A stretch of DNA of 64,000 bases from Pedococcus sp031456495. GTDB lineage: Bacteria; Actinomycetota; Actinomycetes; Actinomycetales; Dermatophilaceae. Of this stretch, positions 58,111 through 64,000 are shown one piece after another. Under the pieces are notes generated by a model. That model did not search any database. It saw only the letters and a list, made by a program, of their open reading frames with translations, and was not told the origin of the DNA. The stretch is taken from contig NZ_JAVDUW010000004.1 of NCBI RefSeq assembly GCF_031456495.1, forward strand, positions 1-64,000, written 5' to 3'. A program made the position numbers and the translations under genes. Every line of letters starts with the position of its first letter. Position 1 is the stretch's first letter.

Positions 58111-59790
58111 GTGTCGCCTGTGTCCAAGAAGGCTGCGAGCCCCGCACCCACTCTTCCCCCGGAGTTCTCCCTGCCGTCGCTGCAGAAGCTGCTCCAGCAG
58201 GGACGCACGCACGGGTCGGTCGACTCCGCGCAGCTGCGTGAGGCGCTCGAGGGGGCCGAGATCGAGCCGAAGCGCATGAAGGTCGTGCTGCGCTCGCTGG
58301 ACGAGCAGGGCATCCACGTGACGCTCGACGCGGCCACCGCCTCGCGCGCCGTCGCTGCGACGAACACCCGCACCCGTACCACCGCGTCGGCGAAGAAGAC
58401 CACCGCCAAGAAGGCCGCGGCCAAGGACACCCCCGAGAAGAAGTCGGCGGCCAAGACCACCACCACGAAGTCGGCGGCCAAGGCTGCGCCGGCCGCGGGT
58501 GGGACAGCGTCCGCGGGCACCGCCAAGCCGGCTGCCAGGACCGCGAAGGCCACCACGACGAAGAAGGCGGCCGCCGCTGCCGCCGGTACGGCTGCAGCGC
58601 CGGCCAAGGGCCCGGCGACCAAGGCCGCGAGCAAGAAGGCCGCGGCCGCCAAGGCCGCGGCGGGCGAGGCGGCCGAGGGTGACGACGGCGAGGACGTGCC
58701 GGAGGAGGAGCTCGAGGACGAGCCCGAGCCCACCGACGTCGTCGAGTCCGAGCTCGAGGAGGTGGACGTCGAGGCCGACGCGGCCGAGGAGGAGAAGTCC
58801 GAGGAGGACGAGAAGACCGGCTTCGTCCTGCGCGACGACGACGAGGAGGACGCCCCCGTCCAGCAGGTCGTCACCGCCGGCGCCACCGCCGACCCGGTCA
58901 AGGACTACCTCAAGCAGATCGGCAAGGTCGCCCTCCTCAACGCCGAGCAGGAGGTCGAGCTCGCCAAGCGCATCGAGGCCGGCCTGTTCGCCGAGGAGCG
59001 GCTGAACTCCGGCGACAAGCTGGACATGAAGCTCAAGCGCGAGCTGTGGTGGATCGCCCAGGACGGCAAGAAGGCCAAGAACCACCTGCTCGAGGCCAAC
59101 CTGCGCCTCGTGGTCTCCCTCGCCAAGCGCTACACCGGCCGCGGCATGCTCTTCCTCGACCTGATCCAGGAGGGCAACCTCGGCCTGATCCGTGCGGTCG
59201 AGAAGTTCGACTACACCAAGGGCTACAAGTTCTCGACGTACGCGACGTGGTGGATCCGCCAGGCCATCACCCGCGCGATGGCCGACCAGGCCCGCACCAT
59301 CCGCATCCCCGTGCACATGGTGGAGGTCATCAACAAGCTGGCCCGCGTGCAGCGCCAGATGCTCCAGGACCTCGGGCGCGAGCCCACCCCGGAGGAGCTC
59401 GCCAAGGAGCTCGACATGACCCCCGAGAAGGTCGTCGAGGTCCAGAAGTACGGTCGCGAGCCCATCTCGCTGCACACCCCGCTCGGCGAGGACGGCGACA
59501 GCGAGTTCGGTGACCTCATCGAGGACTCCGAGGCGGTCGTGCCGGCGGACGCCGTGAGCTTCACGCTCCTGCAGGAGCAGCTGCACTCGGTGCTCGACAC
59601 CCTCTCCGAGCGCGAGGCGGGCGTGGTCTCGATGCGGTTCGGCCTCACCGACGGCCAGCCCAAGACGCTCGACGAGATCGGCAAGGTCTACGGCGTGACC
59701 CGGGAGCGGATCCGCCAGATCGAGTCCAAGACGATGTCCAAGCTGCGCCACCCGAGCCGCAGCCAGGTCCTGCGCGACTACCTGGACTGA
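58111..59790 (+). CDS. sigA: Primary RNA polymerase sigma factor (SigA/RpoD)
   Basis: The 559-residue vegetative sigma factor. After region 1.1 comes a long Lys/Ala/Thr-rich and then acidic stretch (about 70-255), typical of actinobacterial SigA and histone-like. Region 1.2 (DPVKDYLKQIGKVALLNAEQ) starts near 268, region 2 holds ANLRLVVSLAKRYTGRGMLF, DLIQEGNLGLIRAVEKFDYT and KFSTYATWWIRQAITRAMAD, region 3 RIPVHMVEVINKLARVQRQM, and region 4 ends VYGVTRERIRQIESKTMSKL with the C-terminal LRDYLD. AAAGG precedes the GTG start. This is the essential housekeeping sigma factor. Confidence 0.97.
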   Translation: MSPVSKKAASPAPTLPPEFSLPSLQKLLQQGRTHGSVDSAQLREALEGAEIEPKRMKVVLRSLDEQGIHVTLDAATASRAVAATNTRTRTTASAKKTTAKKAAAKDTPEKKSAAKTTTTKSAAKAAPAAGGTASAGTAKPAARTAKATTTKKAAAAAAGTAAAPAKGPATKAASKKAAAAKAAAGEAAEGDDGEDVPEEELEDEPEPTDVVESELEEVDVEADAAEEEKSEEDEKTGFVLRDDDEEDAPVQQVVTAGATADPVKDYLKQIGKVALLNAEQEVELAKRIEAGLFAEERLNSGDKLDMKLKRELWWIAQDGKKAKNHLLEANLRLVVSLAKRYTGRGMLFLDLIQEGNLGLIRAVEKFDYTKGYKFSTYATWWIRQAITRAMADQARTIRIPVHMVEVINKLARVQRQMLQDLGREPTPEELAKELDMTPEKVVEVQKYGREPISLHTPLGEDGDSEFGDLIEDSEAVVPADAVSFTLLQEQLHSVLDTLSEREAGVVSMRFGLTDGQPKTLDEIGKVYGVTRERIRQIESKTMSKLRHPSRSQVLRDYLD

Positions 59791-59797
59791 CGGCACG

Positions 59798-59839
59798 ACG
59801 ACGAAGGCCCCGAGGAGCACTCCTCGGGGCCTTCGTCGT
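59798..59839. terminator. Terminator after sigA
   Basis: A 19-bp perfect stem (left arm ACGACGAAGGCCCCGAGGA) with GCAC loop, 7 bp after the stop. It lies between convergent genes and can end both. Confidence 0.9.
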
Positions 59840-59857
59840 GCGGGCGGGGAAGGCGCC

Positions 59858-61621
59858 TCACTCCCGGTGGACCGGGATGGCGCGCAGCCGTCCGGCCTCG
59901 CAGAGGACGACGAGCTCCTCCTCGGTGGTATCGCCGAGAGCCGCCAGCACCGCCTCCGCCGTCACGGGCTCCCGGGACGCTGCGAGAGTTGTGGGCGCTG
60001 CGGGCGTTGCGGGCGTTGCGCGCACCGCGACCGCATACCCGTCGTCGGTCCGGCTCCATGCCTGGACCCGCCCGCCCGTGCTGCGCGCGAGCGTCCTGGC
60101 GAGGTCGGGGTCGTGGGGACCGAGGACCAGCACGTAGCGCGGGCCGCGCCGGTGGGCCGGGACGGCGACGCGGTCGGCTCGGTAGACCGTCCAGTGGTAG
60201 GCCGCCACCGCGGCCGCGGCGAGCAGGATGCCGAGGGCGAACCGCGCGCTGCGCACGGTGGCGGCGCCCAGGGTGTCGGCGAAGGCGGCGTCGAGGAACT
60301 GGTACACCGCGACGAGCAGGCTGACCACGGCGGCGACGCTGCTGGCTCCCAGCAGGACGAACAGGTAGGTGCGGCGGGTCGGCGACTCGAGCTCGGGCCG
60401 CGGTTCGGCGTGGACGGCGCGCTGCGTCAGCCGCCAGTAGAACGCCCACACGGGAGCCCCGACGACCAGCAGGGTCACGGCGGCGAGCACGGTGTTGACC
60501 GGGCTCGCGCCGGTCAGCACCGTGCTGTTCGTGGCGCCCTCGACCGCGGCGACGACCAGGGTCGCGACGCCGGCAGCCGCGGCGACGAGGGCTGCGCCCG
60601 CCAGGAGGTACTCGTAGACGCGGCGACTCTCGGACCGCGTCGGGTGCTCACCCTGCTCGAGGACGGCGTGGTGGTACCACCACACGAGCCCGCCGGCGAC
60701 GACGAGCCCGGCTGCCGCCGGGGCGCCGGCGAAGTGGTCAGCGGCATACGTCGTCGTGGGCCGGCCGAAGAACCAGACGAGGGCGTCGTAGAGCACGGTG
60801 CTCGCGGCCACCAGTCCCACGACGAACCCGGCACCCACGCCGGCCAGCAGCGCGTAGGCGACCCACCACCCGGTCCGCGGCTCGCGGTAGGCGGTGCGCA
60901 CCCAGTACTGCAGCCAGACCACCGCGCCCACGGCCAGGGTGACGCCGCCGCGCAGTGCGGGGTGGGGACCCGTGGTGAGCAGGTCGGTCGGCATCGGGAA
61001 GAGGGCGCGGACCCCGCCGGCCACGAGGGTCCCGAGGCCGGAGGCGGCCGTCCACAGGCCCACGCCCGAACCGGCGAGGTGGTGCAGGACGCGGTGGCCC
61101 TGCGGCACGGACCGTCCCTCGACCCACCAGAGGCCGCCCCACGTGGCGCCCCACACGACGGTGGAGGCGAGGGCGCCGCTGTCGTACGCCCGGACGCCCA
61201 CCGCCCACCCGAGGACGACCTGCGCGGACGACACCGTGACACCGAGGGCGGTGAGCGACGCGACCGTGACGAACGCCGCCCACGCCGTCGAGCGACCCTC
61301 CTCGGCCTGCTGCCGCAGCTGCCGGCGCGTGGCGAGGGCCAGGCCCAGCAGGAGCGGCAGGCCGACGAGGGTGAAGGTGAGGCTGCGCGCCAGGTCGGTC
61401 TCGTCGGCCAGGGCGAGCGTGCCACCCTCCAGGGCCCGGCCGAGCAGGCCCGAGAGACCGAGCGCGGTGACGACGAGCAGGCCGAGGAGCAGCAGGTACT
61501 GGAAGAAGTGCCGCACCACGTGGACGTCCACGGGTCCGGCTGCGGTCCGTCCGGCGACGCGGCGGGAGGCCAGCACCACCCCGACCACGAGGAGCACCAG
61601 CAGGAGCAGGGCAGAGATCAT
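59858..61621 (-). CDS. DUF5671-type multi-pass membrane protein
   Basis: A 587-residue protein with about twelve membrane helices in repeated units of similar design (for example FFQYLLLLGLLVVTALGLSG, ATVVWGATWGGLW-like segments, and AAAGLVVAGGLVWWYHHAVL), resembling DUF5671 repeats. The last 120 residues are soluble (YVLVLGPHDPDLARTLARST onward) and may be a small regulatory domain. No function is known. The ATG at 61621 overlaps the stop of the upstream gene (ATGA), so the two are coupled. Confidence 0.75.
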   Translation of the reverse strand: MISALLLLVLLVVGVVLASRRVAGRTAAGPVDVHVVRHFFQYLLLLGLLVVTALGLSGLLGRALEGGTLALADETDLARSLTFTLVGLPLLLGLALATRRQLRQQAEEGRSTAWAAFVTVASLTALGVTVSSAQVVLGWAVGVRAYDSGALASTVVWGATWGGLWWVEGRSVPQGHRVLHHLAGSGVGLWTAASGLGTLVAGGVRALFPMPTDLLTTGPHPALRGGVTLAVGAVVWLQYWVRTAYREPRTGWWVAYALLAGVGAGFVVGLVAASTVLYDALVWFFGRPTTTYAADHFAGAPAAAGLVVAGGLVWWYHHAVLEQGEHPTRSESRRVYEYLLAGAALVAAAAGVATLVVAAVEGATNSTVLTGASPVNTVLAAVTLLVVGAPVWAFYWRLTQRAVHAEPRPELESPTRRTYLFVLLGASSVAAVVSLLVAVYQFLDAAFADTLGAATVRSARFALGILLAAAAVAAYHWTVYRADRVAVPAHRRGPRYVLVLGPHDPDLARTLARSTGGRVQAWSRTDDGYAVAVRATPATPAAPTTLAASREPVTAEAVLAALGDTTEEELVVLCEAGRLRAIPVHRE

Positions 61622-62061
61622 TTCGGTCCTCCTGTGCAGTCGTAGAGCGGCCACGGGACGCCCTCGAGCAGCCAGCGGCCGCCCGTGCGGGCCAGGCGGT
61701 AGACGTGCCCTTCGGACTCGCCCACGGCGAACGGGCCGTCGGTGTCCGAGCGGTCCACGGTCACCTGCACCTGCGCGGTGTCCGTCCCGGTGGTGGCGTG
61801 GACCAGGTCGACCCGGGTGCTGTCCGCGACCGTGACTCCGGCGAGGTCCACCTGGTCGCAGCTGCCGGAGGGGGACAGGTACCCGGCGGCCTGCTCGGTG
61901 TCACCCCGCAGGACCGCGGTGAGGTATGCCTGGACCGTCGCCTCGGGGGACCCGGCGGCGTAGTGGGTGGTCCCGCGTGACGACAGCACGGCCGCTGCAG
62001 CCGCGAGGACGACGAGTACGCCCACCACGACCGCCAGGACACGGGTGGGGCTCCTGCTCAT
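61618..62061 (-). CDS. Membrane-anchored exported protein
   Basis: A 147-residue protein with one N-terminal helix (VLAVVVGVLVVLAAAAAVLS) acting as anchor or signal, then an exterior domain of about 110 residues (SPEATVQAYLTAVLRGDTEQ, then a Cys pair at GSCDQV and YDCTGG). The exterior part has an NTF2/SnoaL-like look, but this is weak. It is translationally coupled to the DUF5671-type gene, so the two likely work together at the membrane. Confidence 0.7.
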   Translation of the reverse strand: MSRSPTRVLAVVVGVLVVLAAAAAVLSSRGTTHYAAGSPEATVQAYLTAVLRGDTEQAAGYLSPSGSCDQVDLAGVTVADSTRVDLVHATTGTDTAQVQVTVDRSDTDGPFAVGESEGHVYRLARTGGRWLLEGVPWPLYDCTGGPK

Positions 62062-62190
62062 GCCTCCATGCTCGGGCCCCGGGACGAAGGTCCGGCAGAG
62101 GCTTGGGTCCCGGGTCCTGCGGGGCCTCGGCCGGCCCGGGTCCCCGGGCCCAGGCCCGCCGCGCCGCTGCGCCCCGCCTGCCGGGCCCGC

Positions 62191-64000
62191 TCAGTCGCGG
62201 CGGGCGGCCCGCCAGTCCTGGAACCGGTCCCACGGGCGGCGCACGAGCCCGGTCACCGCGTCGCGGCGCTCCCGCCACTCCACGACACCCTCCGTGGGCC
62301 ACCACACGGCGCGGAGCCGGTCGCGCCTGCGACGCACTCCAGACACGGCCTTGACCACCGTGGCGCTCTCGTGGCGGATGTCGGTGAGGGCGGTCGAGCC
62401 CGGGCGGGCGTAGCGCGCTCGCTCCACCCCGTCGACCACCCGGCGCAGGGCGGTCGACTGCTCACCCTCGAGGTAGGCCTCGCGCTGGTAGAACGCCCCC
62501 ACCTGCCGCGGGGTGCTGCCCCGCGGTGGGATGACGCCGAGGTCGCCGATGCGCTCGACCATCGAGCGCCACTCCACCTCGACCCGTGCGGCTTCGTCCG
62601 CGGCGTGCCGCAGCTGCCGCCGTCGTCGCGCGCGCGCCGCGAGCGGCACGGCGAGGGACCCGAGCACCCCTGCCAGGACGCCCAGCAGCACCCACAGCGC
62701 GATCGTCATGCCGCGGCCGCCGAACCAGTCGGCGATGCCGTTGCTGGCGGAGGTGGTGCGGGTCGGGTCGCTCGCGCCCGGGTCGTTGCGCCCGTCGGGC
62801 CGGGTGCTCGTCGGGGTGGGGGTGCTCGTGGCCGTGCTGGCCCCGGTCGGCACCGTGGTGTCCGGCGTCGTGGACTGCAGCGAATAGGGCGGTGCGACGG
62901 TGCTCTGCGTGCCGGACGGGGTCGGCTCGAAGCGCAGCCAGCCGATGCCCTCGAAGAACAGCTCGGGCCACGCGTGGGCCTCGGCGCCGGTGACGACGTA
63001 GCTGCCGCGGCTCGCGGTGCCCGGCAGGTAGCCGATGGCCATCCGGGCCGGGATGCCGGCCTCGCGGGCCATCATCACCATGGCGGTCGCGAACTGGACG
63101 CAGTAGCCGACCTTGGCCCGCAGGAACAGCGTGATGGCATCGGGGCGCTCGAGCTGGCCGAACTGGTTGCGCACGGTGTCCGGGACCTGCAGGGAGTAGC
63201 GGAAGCCGCCGTCGGTGCGCAGGTACTTCTGGATCGCCTGCGCCGCCTCGATCCGCGTCGCACCCTTGGGCACGACCTCGCGGACGGCCCTCTCGATCGC
63301 GGGCTTGGCCGCCAGGTCGACCCGCAGGTCCGGAGGGATGAGCCCACCGTCGAGCTGCTGCACGGGCTGCGCGAGGGACTCCGGCGTGGGGTTGAGGGCG
63401 AGGTAGGTGAAGCTGTACGACCGGGCGGCGCGCTCCACCGACACCACCGAGGTGTTGGCGTCGACGCCCCACGGCACGCGGCCGAGGTCGCCGGAGACGA
63501 CCGGCGTCGGGGCCGCGACCTGCGGTGCCTCGATGCGCGAGTCGTCGACCGTCACGCGGTAGGTCTCGCGCGGGACGCTGGGGTCCAGGTCCTGCGGGAG
63601 TTCGACCTGCGAACGCCGGGCGTACTGCACGTCCGGGGCGTCGGGCCGCCACGTGTCGTCCTGGTAGGTCTCCAGGACCCCGATGCGCAGCGGGCTGAGC
63701 AGCCGCGCGTTCGTCGTGTACGTGAACACCGGTGCCTTGGACGGGTTCTCCAGGCTGCGGGTGAGGTCGATCGTCGAGCGCAGCCCGACCTGGCCGTCGC
63801 TGAACCCGGTCGCCTGCTGCGAGCGGCCGAGCCCGTCGATGAGGTACCTGGTCGGGAGGTGGGGGATGGCCACCGGCAGCAGCACTGCGACGGCCAACCC
63901 CGCCACGGCCAGCGAGCGGCCGGCGGCGGCGTACCCGAACGACCCGTCGCGGTCGTCGTCGTGCCGGCGGCCGGACGCGCTCAGCGGCACCGTGGTGCTC
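62191..64000 (-). CDS. Transglutaminase-like membrane protein, TgpA type (5' end beyond window)
   Basis: At least 600 residues; the N-terminal membrane bundle (DUF3488-like) lies mostly right of the window. The visible part has one helix (SLAVAGLAVAVLLPVAIPHL), an exterior region, and a transglutaminase core: Cys in KVGYCVQFATAMVMMAREAG, His in GAEAHAWPELFFEGIGWLRF. A Thr/Ser/Pro-rich linker (TPTPTSTRPDG), a second helix (MTIALWVLLGVLAGVLGSLA) and a basic cytoplasmic C-terminal domain follow. Such proteins usually sit next to MoxR and DUF58 genes, which would be to the right. The transglutaminase or peptidase substrate is unknown. Confidence 0.9.
   Translation of the reverse strand, partial: STTVPLSASGRRHDDDRDGSFGYAAAGRSLAVAGLAVAVLLPVAIPHLPTRYLIDGLGRSQQATGFSDGQVGLRSTIDLTRSLENPSKAPVFTYTTNARLLSPLRIGVLETYQDDTWRPDAPDVQYARRSQVELPQDLDPSVPRETYRVTVDDSRIEAPQVAAPTPVVSGDLGRVPWGVDANTSVVSVERAARSYSFTYLALNPTPESLAQPVQQLDGGLIPPDLRVDLAAKPAIERAVREVVPKGATRIEAAQAIQKYLRTDGGFRYSLQVPDTVRNQFGQLERPDAITLFLRAKVGYCVQFATAMVMMAREAGIPARMAIGYLPGTASRGSYVVTGAEAHAWPELFFEGIGWLRFEPTPSGTQSTVAPPYSLQSTTPDTTVPTGASTATSTPTPTSTRPDGRNDPGASDPTRTTSASNGIADWFGGRGMTIALWVLLGVLAGVLGSLAVPLAARARRRRQLRHAADEAARVEVEWRSMVERIGDLGVIPPRGSTPRQVGAFYQREAYLEGEQSTALRRVVDGVERARYARPGSTALTDIRHESATVVKAVSGVRRRRDRLRAVWWPTEGVVEWRERRDAVTGLVRRPWDRFQDWRAARRD

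Overview
The window is chromosomal DNA from a very high-GC actinobacterium. Gene content and codon use (almost every third position G or C, GTG starts common, a DUF222-type HNH gene, an F420-dependent nitroreductase-like protein, SAM-IV riboswitches, an actinobacterial SOS box, many apparently leaderless genes) fit the Micrococcales, probably the Intrasporangiaceae. The family assignment is inference. About 54 protein genes are supported, plus two riboswitches, several operators and promoters, and about a dozen hairpins. I saw no tRNA, rRNA or CRISPR array.

Left end (1-4.1 kb): an accessory patch with clearly lower GC and relaxed codon use. It holds the 5' part of an IS481-type insertion sequence, then a three-gene minus-strand cassette: a C5-cytosine DNA methyltransferase, a DGQHR-domain (DndB-like) protein and a small HNH nuclease. 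A perfect 16-bp mycobacterial-type LexA (SOS) box covers the methyltransferase start codon, directly downstream of a TANNNT -10 element. This SOS-linked, restriction-modification-like cassette is the best candidate for an undescribed system.

4.3-31 kb: an ECF41 sigma factor operon with its own recognisable target promoter; an MMPL transporter; envelope, secreted and lipoprotein genes; a DUF222/HNH gene; an aldo/keto reductase; a divergent LysR/MFS pair; a modular peptidoglycan amidase with an FG-GAP-like tail; a divergent MerR(HspR-like)/Hsp20 pair; a large secreted six-hairpin glycosidase; a sigma-like protein fused to a membrane segment and a long repeat-rich exterior tail; and a WXG100-like pair.

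32-38.2 kb: a complete glycolate/lactate oxidation operon (GlcD, GlcE, GlcF and an LldP-type permease) behind a promoter and an IclR-like inverted repeat. At 38.4 kb metY and at 56.1 kb metX each follow a SAM-IV riboswitch, so the two steps of direct sulfhydrylation (homoserine to O-acetylhomoserine to homocysteine) are controlled by the same ligand although they lie 17 kb apart.

40-64 kb: the HrpA helicase; a TetR/MFS efflux pair with a clear 29-bp operator; a PAC2 protein; DUF1206; a stand-alone PolA-like polymerase; a secreted subtilisin; a SufE/rhodanese pair; small membrane proteins; a universal stress protein; the primary sigma factor; and a transglutaminase-like membrane protein cut by the right edge.

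Across the window, the heptamer GTATGCC/GGCATAC is strikingly over-represented from 6.4 kb onward and absent from the left 6.4 kb. It also forms the outer part of three near-identical long palindromes placed just after genes.
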